A stretch of DNA of 64,000 nt from Pohlia nutans (taxonomy: Eukaryota; Streptophyta; Bryopsida; Bryales; Mniaceae): the NCBI GenBank assembly GCA_022496805.1, contig CM040103.1:6218001-6282000 (forward strand). Direction: 5' to 3'. A model generated the notes under the pieces. That model saw only the letters and a program-made list of their open reading frames with translations. It ran no database searches and was not told the DNA's origin. A program made the translations under genes and the position numbers. This document shows, one piece after another, positions 46,015-57,075 of this stretch. How positions within the stretch are numbered: the first letter of the stretch is position 1; each line of letters starts with the position of its first letter.

Positions 46015-49000
46015 CTACGCGGTGATATTGAGCCCCGGCTCAAAGCAAAACTCCTGGAGATTTTCACAGATACGGTCACAGTGGGGGGCAAAGCTCCAAG
46101 TCCCAGCCGCGGCGTCGAAAATGAGAAGCTTGGTTGCAAATAACATGAAGATGAAGTCGCCGAGGCCATAGCTGTCAAAATTGTAGCGCATCACATTCAT
46201 GTGCTCAGGAACCACAGCGACCTCCGTCCATTCCAACGTGCCCCGTGGGAGTTGGTAAAGATGGATGCTCTGGCACCCGGGGTCCGCGTCTGTGTCCTTT
46301 TTGATGCCTGCCACCTGCTCCATGTCCCCACATTCAGTACAATGTTGCAAAATTACCATCAGAATCTTAATTCCTACATACACATTCCAAGCTATGGACA
46401 CTTCGACCCCTAAAGGACCAAGAATTCATGGTTTTAAAATGACAAGTTTAAATGATCATATTGTGAAAATTATAATTTTAATCAGACCAAATTTTATATC
46501 ACTCGAATTACTGAAGAATATTACATATGTTGAATTTAAAAAATTAAAATTTTATTAAAACAAACAAAAAACCTACTCAAAATTACTGAAAAAAATAGGA
46601 GCCACCTCGTGGCCTTATGGTCCTTCAAGGGTTAAGTTGTTGTGTTTCCTAAAGCAACACTCAATACTATATCAACCCCTAAAGGACCAAGAATTCATGG
46701 TTCTAAAATGACAAGTTCAATCGATCGTATTGCGAAAAATATAATTCAGATAGGACCAGATTTTATATCACGGAAATCAGTGAAGAACATTGCATGTGTT
46801 GGTCAAGCGACAAATCAATTTGAACAAATAGAAGACTACATAAGACCTACTCAAAAGTGCTTAAGAAAAACATGAGGCCCAATTTGGGCTTCTTGGTCCT
46901 TAACGGGTTAAAGTACCTTCTTAGAGGTCTCCCAAATGCTAAGAGTCATAAAAAACAGACAAATGTGACAGTTATGACGTTTTGAAGTTTTTAAAGGTGA
47001 AATTCAGCATTTTCTTATTTATCCTAGGACTGCATAAGCAATTTTTTTTGCTTGATTAATTCACTTAAAATTAAACTTGTTGGTGTTACATGCTTTGTGA
47101 CATCATATCTGCTTGACAAAGCTGCTCATTGCAACCAATCGGTTGCCCTTTTCCAATCCCTTGACAATTTACACTAAATTCAATGATTTCTCATAAGCTG
47201 GTCCTTTTCTAATTTCTAGACAGCTTACACTGAATTAGATGATCGCTTGCAATGATAGATAAGGTTTCCATCATGTACCCAGATTGTAGATAGTAAGTTC
47301 AATTTATTATAATCCTATGTTAGATAAGCCACCCCAATGACTGTGAAGTATAAGGTATGCACGTATGCACACCCAAAAGCGTCCAGATAAGCATCTGAGC
47401 TGAATTACTATTATTAGGTTGCATTAATTTATGTTTAGCCTTGAAAGACAATTCCAAAACCTCTTAGAATGTACTTTTTTGTAAGCAACGATTTTATAAA
47501 GTGTCGATTACAGGTGTACTGGAAACCAACCATAGACTTTCATGTTCAAACCTAATACAGTTAAGTCAAAAAATTGAAGTAAGGGATGCAATTCGGTGTA
47601 GTTACCTTACTGATCATTATAGCGAGATGGTGCAAGGTTAACCCCTAAACGTACCTATCCTTTGGACACAAGTAGATGCTAGACTCAAAGATAGATATTA
47701 GATGTACATGAGGTGTACATGAGAGGACCTTTGCAAGCATAAAATCTACCCAACAAATTTGACATACTTGTAGTTGGAGGCCTCTCCAATATTATCAACA
47801 ACTCCTCATCACAAGAGAACTATTGTAATTGGTAGAGAATTCAATAGTCTTGTAAAGGTGACTTGGATGAAAGTCATTTGAAATTGTATGAGAAAGTTGC
47901 AAGGCTTTGAATCTGTTCGTGATCCAGTTTCTGGACGCTAGGACGTTTAGGGGTTAATAAGATGTGGAAACCAGCAATGTTTTAGTAATTATGAAAATCG
48001 AAAGCAATGAAAAGGATTAGTACCATGATAAGACGATCTCGGGAGCTCAAAAGTTGCTGGAATGCACAGATGGCAGGGCGAACAGCCCAAGGAATTTGCA
48101 ACCAATCTCTCCTCGTCAAGCTGAAGGCAAACACTCCGAAGTACCCTCGCAGACGGCAGATGATATAATCATCCCACACCAGAAGCTTAGCGTCGGCAAA
48201 AGCATAAGAAGGAAGGGCCGAGAAAATATCTGGATTCGCACGACTCAAAACCTGCCGAGTGTCAACTATATTACACTGAATATTGAACAGATATGACACA
48301 AGTGAATACTCCTCTGCCCCATAATAATAAGCTTCCTGTACCGTGAAAATAGAAGACTTAACTAGTCCAATGGTGTGGACCTTGAGCCAGTAGGAGTAGT
48401 AGTTTGAGCAAACAGGAAGCTTATCATTGGACAGATTGACAAGGGAAACAAGAAGCTTATTATGGGACAGAGGGAGTATTGAACACACGAAAACTTGGCA
48501 TGGTATTATTCGAGGCTTCGTGTACACACGAGATAAGCATAAGAGAAAATGGCAAAGAGATGCAGTCACTTTGTTTATACTTAATGAGAGTCACTAAGGC
48601 AAGTGGGCCATAAACAGAATCCTATAATTACTTCATGAAAGACACTTCACTGTGCCAAAAACCAACAATCACCTCTGTAGTTTCGTGATTGTTGACTTTG
48701 AATGACTATCTAGACTCACCTCATTTGTGAGAACTTTGTGTATTCTAAGGTGTTTTGTGATCCTTCCAAACAAACTCTCTTCTCTGTGAATTTCAGCCCA
48801 AGTCAATTGCCACAAACAGACAACCTAGACCTTGAACTTTGAAAATTCATAACGTATTCGATATAGCTTCAAAAATTATGATTCAACTTGGAGTAGATTT
48901 AGAATCAGTTTGCTAATTCATTCAAACTACCACATTGCACTTCAGATTACTATAAATAGTCACAGTCGGTTTGTGGCCCACTCATCTTACTGCTAATCAG

Positions 49001-50133
49001 TAATGCTCTCCCTGTTCACCAGTGAGGAGTGTGAGTCAAAACCTGCCAAGTGTCGGTGGTGCTGCTGAAGGCTTCAAAAGTGTGCTGATCTTCATGGCGA
49101 TTGCCTGCCACCCCATCCAAGAAGGGCTCCAGCTGGCCGAAGTGGTAAACCGTGTATGCTTTTGTGGATTCATCCACCACCATGGCGTAGCCACATCCAA
49201 ACAACGTCTGGTGAGGGAGGATCCTTTGGGAGCCTGTGAGAGGGTTCCGCACTATCAGCAGGTCGTGCTGCCCAGAGGCTCTCCGAGAGAGCCGAGAAAG
49301 AAACAGCCCTTTGGCTGTTGCCAGAAACACAGAGCTCGGTTGCAGAAACGTTTCCGGCATGGTGTACCATTTCTCCGAGTACGGCTCATACGCATACACC
49401 TGCACAAAACCGAAAAAACAACAGTTATTACAGCTACAACAATTTTCAAATCCATTGTCACTTCTACCCTAAATGGTCAAATGCCTGCTTCCATAACTAT
49501 ACGAGTTGAAAGAAAGCATTCAAAGAAGGTAACTAAATGTACCGAGAGAAAAGATGAGATCAGATCCTACAATTTTAAACAATAGAAAAATCTACTCTAA
49601 GTTTCCTGCAGAGAACCAAAACAACAGTAATTACAGCTGAACATTCCCTATAAACAATTTTCAATTTCAAGGGCAATGTTGTCACTTTAATGAATCAAAT
49701 GCCTGCTTCAATATTGAAAGAAAGCATTTAGGAAGCGTCAAGAATGTACCAATAGAAAGAAGAGATCGTATCCTACATTTATAAACAATAGAAACATGTT
49801 TTGAAATCTACTGTAAGCTTCCAAAGTGGACTTGCTATTTAAGAGCAGAGAGAAACTCACCTACGGCTTACATTCCATACATTAGTTACAGAAATCTAAA
49901 CATGAGGCTCCCAATGGTGGATTTGCGATTACCTTCGTCGCCTCTGCAACTATAGCAAACCAGGGTCTCTCAACTTTGGCTTGAGAAAACTCATCCAAAA
50001 ACAAGGGTGATTCCATCAGGCGGCTCCATCTTCGACAAACCCACCGGAAACGCAAGAAGTCTCGGAGGGGCAACAGTGTGAGAATCTTGAAGATGATGTG
50101 ATCTGGGAGTTCACTCCAGATCGCCGGGTCCAT
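46015..50133 (-). CDS. F-box protein, kelch/galactose-oxidase-like C-terminus
   Basis: Exons: 50133-49933, 49399-49043, 48251-48024, 46314-46015; 1086 bases, 361 aa, all junctions phase 0. F-box proteins bind SKP1 and bring substrates to SCF ubiquitin ligases. The F-box is at residues about 5-45: 'WSELPDHIIFKILTLLP' then 'FLRFRWVCRRWSRL'. The rest resembles Arabidopsis F-box proteins of the At5g15710 type: 'VYAYEPYSEKWYTMP', 'RNPLTGSQRILP', 'GYAMVVDESTKAYTVYHFG', 'FSSTTDTWQ' and the last exon's 'LLIFDAAAGTWSFAPHC'. An in-frame ATG at 50229 would add 32 residues; 50133 is chosen because it puts the F-box at the very N-terminus. The substrate is unknown. The third intron (1709 bp) holds three MITEs. 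Confidence 0.85.
46404..46635. mobile_element. Family A MITE in F-box intron 3
   Basis: Left 'gacccctaaaggaccaag', right 'ggtccttcaagggttaa'. The core 'gatcatattgtgaaaatta' is well preserved. Left TTAA mutated to TCGA. Confidence 0.8.
46673..46911. mobile_element. Second family A MITE in F-box intron 3
   Basis: Left 'tcaacccctaaaggacc', right 'ttggtccttaacgggttaa'; same orientation as, and only 38 bases from, the preceding copy, but a different subfamily at the right end ('caatttgggcttcttgg' in place of 'ccacctcgtggcc'). Confidence 0.85.
47638..47957. mobile_element. Family B element in F-box intron 3
   Basis: 320 bp; ends TTAACCCCTAAACGTACC and 'ctaggacgtttaggggttaa', with TTAA at both sides. 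The interior closely matches 24620-24949. Confidence 0.9.
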
Positions 50134-50260
50134 CACATCATCTTTCCACGGAGGGCTGATTACCTTGGTGGGGAGCAACGTACATGGCTTGGAGTACAGT
50201 GGCAAATGGGTGAGCGAAAACCTCCGCATAGGAACTTGTTGAAATAAAGTAGAGGATATT

Positions 50261-50269
50261 AAACCCTAA
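50261..50269 (+). promoter_or_regulatory. Telo-box upstream of the F-box gene
   Basis: AAACCCTAA, a common element of plant promoters and 5' UTRs of growth-related genes, 128 bases upstream of the chosen start codon. Confidence 0.4.
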
Positions 50270-50474
50270 ACGCCAACTGGGTATTTTCTGTAGTGTAGGA
50301 AAATTGGACCCCCTGTTGCAGATCATCTGTTTGTGTGAAAATAACTTCAATTCGACACTATTGACTTTGTAGTATAGAACAAGAGCTTCAAATAGTGTAT
50401 TGCAATCAGAAAACCGAGGTAAAATGAGAAAATGCCACCTTTGCAAAGTTCAGCCATATTGGACGTCCTCAGCC

Positions 50475-50700
50475 TCAGTCCGCACAATATACTGCAATTC
50501 GAGTGCCCGATTCTGAGGAAGAGGATCGAAATGAGCGTCAGGAGTTCACAAGCACACAACGCTAACAAACCTGAGACAATGATATGATCAAAAGCGATAC
50601 TTCCATGATCATGAGTTGATGAGATCTCACCGCCAGTGTTCTCAATTTGAGCAACACGTCCTGTACAGTCATAACAATTCATCAATCCAGAAGGCTTCAT
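50475..50700 (-). CDS. Possible small two-exon gene, unknown function
   Basis: Reading from ATG at 50700, 43 codons run to a good donor (tctcag|gtttgtt, exon end 50571). A possible acceptor (cttcctcag, exon start 50512) continues in phase to a stop at 50475, for 55 aa in all. The predicted N-terminus has 'MNCYDCTGRVAQIENTGGEI' and 'HDHGSIAFDHIIVS'. Non-repetitive composition and an 'aaccctaaaaccctag' telo-box run just upstream of the ATG (minus strand) favour a real gene start. The 58-bp intron is very short for a plant, so the 3' structure may be wrong, or this may be a 5' exon of a longer transcript. I do not recognise the family. Confidence 0.35.
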
Positions 50701-51470
50701 GGGATACACTAACTAGGGTTTTAGGGTTGAAGATGGAAATTCAAGGAGAGGTGGCATGGCAAAGCGGTGCCTGCTGACCACTCTTTTCACACTGCACGTA
50801 CTTCCTCACCTCCGACTCTGTCGATGCTACCTCACCTGACACTTGAACCGGCACCAAACCAACTTAAAAGGTCAATGTCATAAGTTCCAGTAACAAACAA
50901 ACCTTGACATTAGAGTTAACCAAAAAGTCAGCTCAAAGAGGAAAGTTTTAGCAAACTCCTCTTGAACTCCTCTTGAACTCATTTGGAAATATAAATAGAC
51001 CGAAAACTACCGGTAGTTCATGATGAGTTGGGAGACAATCTAAAGCAAGCCACTGTCATTATTCTACACACCTCGCAATGACTTCCACACCTCCTACCAA
51101 AGCTCCAAGCCCATGGCCCACAAGGGGACAAGTTATGACACGACACTATTCAACCCAAACATAGCTCAAAAGAGATCAAAAGAGAGGTTAGAAGGAGGTT
51201 GAAAAGGGAGGTTCCATGGCCTTCTTTTCGGTTAACTCTATTGTACACAAACCTTCCTGCCAGAATAATGGATTCAAATCAAGGTGAAAAGGCGGTGCTC
51301 ACTTATGTTTTTAAGCAGTGTACAACCAAGCGATTCTACTACCATATCAACACTGTAGTTCATGGAACAGCCAGTATGCTTGCATCCTATAACCGAGAGA
51401 ATCTACTACTGGTTCACATCCTATCGTGGAGCTATTTCTTTAGTCACTCCCATCTTCAGGAGCCTGCTGG
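50701..51470. other. Intergenic region between small gene and GPN2
   Basis: Contains a telo-box-like 'tagggttttagggtt' at about 50713-50728, probably in the 5' UTR of the minus-strand gene to its left, and unassigned sequence. The part nearest 51471 should hold the GPN2 3' UTR. No other gene seen. Confidence 0.5.
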
Positions 51471-54303
51471 CTATGAAGGGTCGACGTCGTCATCGTCCTC
51501 ATCCTTAATGTACTTCTCTTGAATGGCCATCGTTGTGGAAGACAAACCAATGTTAAGGCAGATAACGTTCTGTTTTCAGCATTAGCAATCGCATAAACCA
51601 CACTTAAACAAAACGTCTGACTCAGAAATGGTATGCTGACAATGAAAGTGTTGGTATCTAAAAACACAAGGAAAGGATATCTATCATAATCCCAGTTGGT
51701 GGGGGCTGCAGCAAGTTTGTTGAACTCGTTGATATTGCCCTCAATCCCTCTGAACACATAGCCGTTGCTTTTGTCAATTATCTTCAAAAGCTCCATCACA
51801 CTCTCCTTATCCTGAACACCAAACACCAGGAACCATCAGATGAAAGCTTCACGTCGAAATAACTTCAAAAACGATATGAAGAGAAGACATCTATCGACTC
51901 CTGACATGCAGAATCATTGACAGCATTATAAGAAGAAGTTTGAACACCGAGGCCTAACCTTGCACTCATTGCAACATTAGCACAACTAACTAGATTCAAA
52001 AACGACTTAAAAGAAGCTTACATTAATGAAAGACAGCTTCAATTGTAGATTTTAACAATGAATGGTACATAAGATGGTCATGGCAAATGTTTACAGACCT
52101 GTATGTTTAAAGTTGTAAAGCTTACGAGACCATAGTCTTCTACAACCTCACACAACTCCTTTGTTAACTTCCTGCAAAAGAGCCAACAGATGATGGCGCT
52201 TATGATAACCTTTAAAAAATACCAGACGATGTTCAAGCCTTGCTTACAATCAACATCCTGAACCACAAGATCAACTAAGAATTTTGGATCCATCGCAGTG
52301 ACAGAGGTTGATGACATGTAATTGCAAACCCAGCACACCCCCACCACCAAAAGACCAAAGAGTTACCTATACTTGGCAGACCTAGGATCGTTATCCAAAT
52401 ATTCTTGGAGATATGAGAGATCTTGAACATCAGTATAAAAGTCCAGATTAAAATCTGCCAAACACAGTTCCACTTCATGAATTACAACAAAACCACACTG
52501 ACAATTGAAAAATCTGCATCGCACAGACTGTAGTAACTAAGTAGTGAAATCTGTCACTCCAACTAAGAAAATTGTGCATACTGCCAGATTTCACAGGATT
52601 ACCAAAGATTCATCGACTCTAAAAAAGCATGTACAAAGATAGCAAATGAATCAGTTGTGTTGGTATCATGTAGTCAACAGTTGAGCGGGAAAGTTACCAA
52701 GTTTGCCGTATTGCTCTATCAAATCAATCTTTGACAACACGTTGATGTGTGGTAGCTCCAAGTGGAGCATAGTTGACAGCGATACCAGAAGAGCAGACAC
52801 GTATTTCCCAGGATCGCTGCATAAGTGGGCATCTACTAGATGTACGGCTGTGAGCTGCAATCAAAAGACCGCAGGCAACATAAGAGAAGAACAATACCGT
52901 GAAGAAGGAATAATTTCTTGTAGAAACTTGCATATACTGGTTGTTAACATGGTCATGACCTCCAAAACTATTATAAACCCTAGAAAAGACACACCTCTAA
53001 TAATGTACAGGAAGAGAAAACGTACACGATAATCCCACTTGTTCGCCATTTCTAAAATCACGTTCTTTGCATTCGAGTGTAGCGTAAAAAGCTCCACTTG
53101 CCCAGGGAAATCGAATAGTAGGTAATGGTCTGCAACCAGTCCAAAAGTACAGTAGAACGTTACAACCGTGAATCCCATTCTACAAGTCAAAAGGTGAAAA
53201 ACTCACATGCGAAATGAATAGGTCTGAAAAACAATAAGGGCCTTCTTCATCAATTCCCAAACGTAGAAAAAAGATGTGATGGACACAATTGAGATCGCCA
53301 TACCTTTGATAAGTGGGCGAAGTTTATCCTGTAGCCAATCTATGTTCTTCTCCAGGTAGTCCATACAATAAACAAGCCCTGCATTAGACACACACTGGTT
53401 ACTTATTACTCACGAGCTAATACGCTGTTAATTGTCACCAAGGGGAGAAATAATTGCCTTGACAGAATCAATGTTTGATCCTCTAATCAGAATGAGCTTT
53501 TCGGCTTTGAGTATCGCTTACCTCCATTTGGTCCAAGACCGTACTGAGACATCACATCTTCCAGCTTAACCAGGTCTTCAATGTTGACAGCACACTCATA
53601 TCTAACTTGGTCAAGGAGTTTAACCTCTAAGCGCCACAAACGTCCAAAATGGGCATCATGTCCTTTATAGCACTTTTGAGCGGCTCGTATGAGGACTTCT
53701 TTTTGTTCATTTTTGACCAATACATGCAATGTTCGTCATTCGTTCTGGTAATATGAAATTCAGCCCTGTCTGCATTATGCTTTTCACAACCAAATTGGTC
53801 ATTTTAAATCTGTCCACCCGAAAACTATCATAATGAATGCCATGACGATGAAACTAAACGGTATAGGAGTTGAACACGTACTAGACTTCCAGCAGTAAAT
53901 TTTCATTACAATATAGGATAGTTCATTCTCAGAATAATCTACTAAAGAAGGCATTGGACACATGTGAGCCTGGATTAATCGAAAGGAAAGGATACGGAAG
54001 GTTGTCATTTGCCGGGTCCAGATTAATGACTGCAGTCTTTCTGCCAAAAGAACAGTTCAACAAATCAGCCCAGAACCGTAAACGTTCCCTGTAAAATACT
54101 ACAGAACCTTAAACCCTAAACCCTAAATCTCATTCGATTATGCCACAAATAAGGCTAGATTTTTTTCAAGGTACTGATCGAACCAAGAATGTAAAGCTTT
54201 GAGAGGCTAACCTGCCGATGAGATTGAGAAACTGGGACATGCCATTGCAGTACGTGGTCTTCCCGGAGCCCGCAGGCCCGATCACAATCTGACCGAATAC
54301 CAT
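51471..54303 (-). CDS. GPN2: GPN-loop GTPase 2
   Basis: Ten exons: 54303-54212, 54040-53996, 53601-53522, 53378-53304, 53129-53026, 52854-52698, 52454-52367, 52171-52099, 51811-51681, 51531-51471; 906 bases, 301 aa (human 310). GPN GTPases dimerise and help assemble and import RNA polymerase II. P-loop 'GPAGSGKTT' is at residues 9-17, 'INLDPAND' at 36-43, the defining Gly-Pro-Asn at 69-71 ('[15 protein letters not shown]'), G3 'DFPGQ' at 104-108, and G4 'SKID' at 173-176. The end is '[15 protein letters not shown]', matching the family's short acidic tail. Introns 2 and 9 carry U12-type signals (separate entries). Every exon phase agrees with the protein family, so the model is firm. Confidence 0.96.
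51532..51680 (-). other. U12-type AT-AC intron (GPN2 intron 9)
   Basis: The donor is ATATCCTTTCC directly after 'GATTATGATAG'; the acceptor is 'tccacaac' before 'GATGGCCATTCAA'. A CCTTAAC branch-site motif lies at 51558-51552, about 20 bases from the acceptor. No GT donor in a usable phase occurs nearby, and the AT-AC junction restores the conserved 'WDYDR-MAIQEKY'. Confidence 0.88.
53602..53995 (-). other. U12-type GT-AG intron (GPN2 intron 2)
   Basis: The donor GTATCCTTTCC matches the U12 consensus RTATCCTTT. CTCCTTGAC, matching TTCCTTRAC, ends at 53610, with the branch A at 53611, 9-10 bases before the acceptor 'gttag'. There is no pyrimidine tract, as expected for U12. The intron also holds a worn family A MITE (about 53619-53815) whose terminal TTAA sits only a few bases from the branch site. 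Confidence 0.85.
53619..53815. mobile_element. Worn family A MITE in GPN2 intron 2
   Basis: 'ttaacctctaagcgcc', then 'aaaatgggcatcatg', 'caatacatgcaatgttcgtc' and 'aaattggtcattttaaa' follow the family order. The right end is lost. Confidence 0.6.
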
Positions 54304-54379
54304 GGCCTTTACGAAATCGCAATTCTCAAACTCTTCGCCTTAAAACTCCGGAACACAAAAAGCAGTGAGCTCATATGTT

Positions 54380-54388
54380 AAACCCTAA
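54380..54388 (+). promoter_or_regulatory. Telo-box in GPN2 5' region
   Basis: AAACCCTAA, 77 bases upstream of the start codon. GGCCCA/TGGGCC motifs (site II-like) occur near 54519 and 54663. The telo-box plus site II pair is typical of plant genes for the expression machinery. A second AAACCCTAAACCCTAA run is in intron 1 near 54111-54127. Confidence 0.5.
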
Positions 54389-55687
54389 TTTGTCAAATGC
54401 TCAAATGCGAGAACAAAGCCAATTCTGTTGCGCAGATTGTGCTGTGAGTGATGAAAAGACGAGGGGATTGGCGTGAAGGAGCAATAGGAGGCCGAATTGC
54501 GGGGCGTTTTGTTTGACTGGGCCAGAGGAGAGGCTGTGACGGAGCTTGACAGATCGCAGCAAACGGCCCCGGTGTCGTAGAGGACAACACCAACAGAAGA
54601 GGTGAAAGAGCTTGAGAGAAAGCAAGCAATGGAAGAGGGAGAGAAGGGAGAGCAAGTGGGGCAAGGCCCAAGGGGTGTGCCCGCCAGTCTCAAGGGTTAA
54701 AGAAATCGGGCGTGTGAGACGAAGAGTGTAGTCTTCCGTTGGAAAGATAAAGAAATGTTGGAAAGAAATGGAGGAGTGACTGGAGGTAACTAGGGCCGCT
54801 TCATAGATAGATAGATATCTATCTATCTTTCCTCCTATTTGCCTTTCATCAAAAGAGCAACAATATCTCTCACTTTGTCTCCTGAAATTGGCTTCATCAT
54901 GCCAATTCTAATTCCTATTCTCCACAGTACGTTCCACAAGAGGGAAGAGAAGAGAAAGCACAAAAAATTTCATCAAAAAACACAAATTTTTCTATGTTCT
55001 ACACTCAAATGTTGTCATGTGAAGTTGCTCCACAAGCCACCTCAAAAAATGAGTCTATAAGGGTACATGCACATTTGTGATCTTAACTCACAATGTAGAT
55101 ATTATTTAGGCAAAGCGCCATGTGGCATGTGTTAAGAGTTCATGAGTCACAATAGATTTTTTTGCTCGGCTTCATCTGCCTTAATGTTTCCCGGCTAGCC
55201 CCCATCAATGCTCCTTGATAGGGGCATTGACTCATTTCTTGAAGTCAATGTAGATAGAAACTCTGGTCCCTTCAGGGGCCGGCGTGAATGAAGTGTCCGT
55301 TCGTAATGCCAATGATGCCCACTGGACAAGGGGAAATTGGGACAATACTATTCTCCCCTTTTGAGAATGGACACTATGGTGACACACTATGCTACTACCT
55401 AGCTAGCTACTAGTGTCTTGAAGATACCGGACATGATATCTCCCCAAAGGACTTTGAGATACCCATACAACAAGGTCCACGGACCCCACCATAGTTGGGT
55501 GGACTATGGTGGTGAGGACCACGTCGGCATGGGGAATAGAACACACAACCTCGTCATTGGGGGCCATGAGCCCCAACCACCAAGCCAAGGCCCGTGGTGC
55601 TTTTAAAGCTGGCAGTGGACTTGGAGAACCTGACACAGCATTCCCGATGGATACGTCCGCCAGGCTCACCAAGCACCCCCGCCACAT

Positions 55688-56029
55688 GGCCGCTTCACAC
55701 TATGGCGTGGAATGAGAGTCCAAACTTTGTTGAGAGTCTAAAGAAATCTACTGAAAATAGGCAATAAAATATATTTTTCACTTTTTATGAAAAGAAATCG
55801 ACGGCCTCTCGACCATAGTTTGGGTTTCCATTCCCATTCGACCCAAACTTCCTTTTGAGAGGCCGTCGCCTTGGTCAAAAAGTACTTCTATGTACGCATT
55901 TTGGAGAGCGACAGCCGTTGGACTTTGGCCTCTAATGTGAAAGGTCGAGAGGCTGAACTCATGGTTTTTTGCAATTTGATTGGTGGAAATCGACGACCTC
56001 TCGACCTTCAGCCATGGTGTGAAGCGGCC
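55688..56029. mobile_element. Family E MITE, inverted relative to the 38 kb copy
   Basis: Ends 'ggccgcttcacactatggc' and 'gccatggtgtgaagcggcc'. The internal 'gaaatcgacggcctctcgac' occurs in the opposite orientation to 37990-38350. 342 bp. Confidence 0.88.
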
Positions 56030-56110
56030 TTTACGTAGTCAAATTTCATCAATTCCTCACATTGTAAAATATATTAGCTTTTTCTTGTATATTTCTCGTA
56101 TAAGGTATTA

Positions 56111-57075
56111 TTAACCCCTAAATGACCTAACGACCACTTTATGGTCGTTGCCCTATTTTTACGGGCTATCCAATGTTAAAATTGATTTTTATAAAAAAAA
56201 TTAATGAATAAAAAATTAATTAATTAAATAGAAAATCAAGTCTACTTTGCAATTCAATTTGAATCATATTAATCCGCGTTAAACTACGCCTTGGAGAACT
56301 TTTCAAAAACAAACACCTCAACATTGACTTAGCATTATGAAAGAATACTATTTCAATAAAGTGTTGATGTTCTCTCCTTTGAAAATTTTGCCTTTCAAAT
56401 TTTAAAAATAGAATGTCTAGTTTGAACCAATCACACCAAATTTCAAATTCAAAAAATAAATTTTTTAAGTTGAGTGATTATTTAATGATAAATGCTTCTT
56501 GAATTCATTAAGTGAGTACTTAAAACATTTATTGAAAGTTTGATGGGTGAAAGCATGGTAAATTGAACCACTTGTGATTCTTGTGAACAAGCAACAATGT
56601 AGGGTCAAAAAATCTATTGAATTATTATTTTTTGTGATTTTTTTGTGAATCAAATAAAAAATACAATGTTTAACAAAGTCTAATAAAAAAATGAAGAAAT
56701 CATGTTCAATAAGTATTTATGTGTGTTGTAGTAAAGTTAAAGCGGTTAAAATTGGAAAATTAGTTTTCACCAAATTTCTTTTAGACATCTATTTTCAAGC
56801 TTTACTTTTAGTAACATTTTTTAATATTTTAATTTGAAATTTTGGATTGTAAATATATGAATTTTTAATCGTAATTTATGGCCTTTAACCAAGAAAAATC
56901 TAATTTTAGCACTAAAGATGACTTTATTGGTTCAATTTACCGTGCTTTCACATCCATAACTAGACATCATACTTCTCATTTTCTCTTGTGGACCAAACTT
57001 CATCAGAGTTGCAGAAATAACAAATTGTAACATATCTAGGTTTTGTTCTTTTCACCTCTGTCATTTAGGAGTTAA
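56111..57075. mobile_element. Complete family C element, TTAA-flanked, 965 bp
   Basis: Left TTAACCCCTAAATGACC then 'aacgaccactttatggtcg'; right 'ctgtcatttaggagttaa'. No coding frame. The right end matches window bases 120-240. The largest intact element in this terminus group here. Confidence 0.75.

Noticed and set aside
49022..49585. 187-codon plus-strand frame
   Set aside because: Antisense shadow of F-box exon 2 running into its intron; no domain.
54385..54693. Three overlapping minus-strand frames upstream of GPN2
   Set aside because: They lie in the GPN2 promoter/5' UTR; Ser/Pro/Leu-rich with no homology signal, and the GPN2 ATG gives the exact family N-terminus.
55400..55690. GC-rich patch with short open frames as a gene fragment
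   Set aside because: No motif recognised on either strand; left as unassigned sequence.
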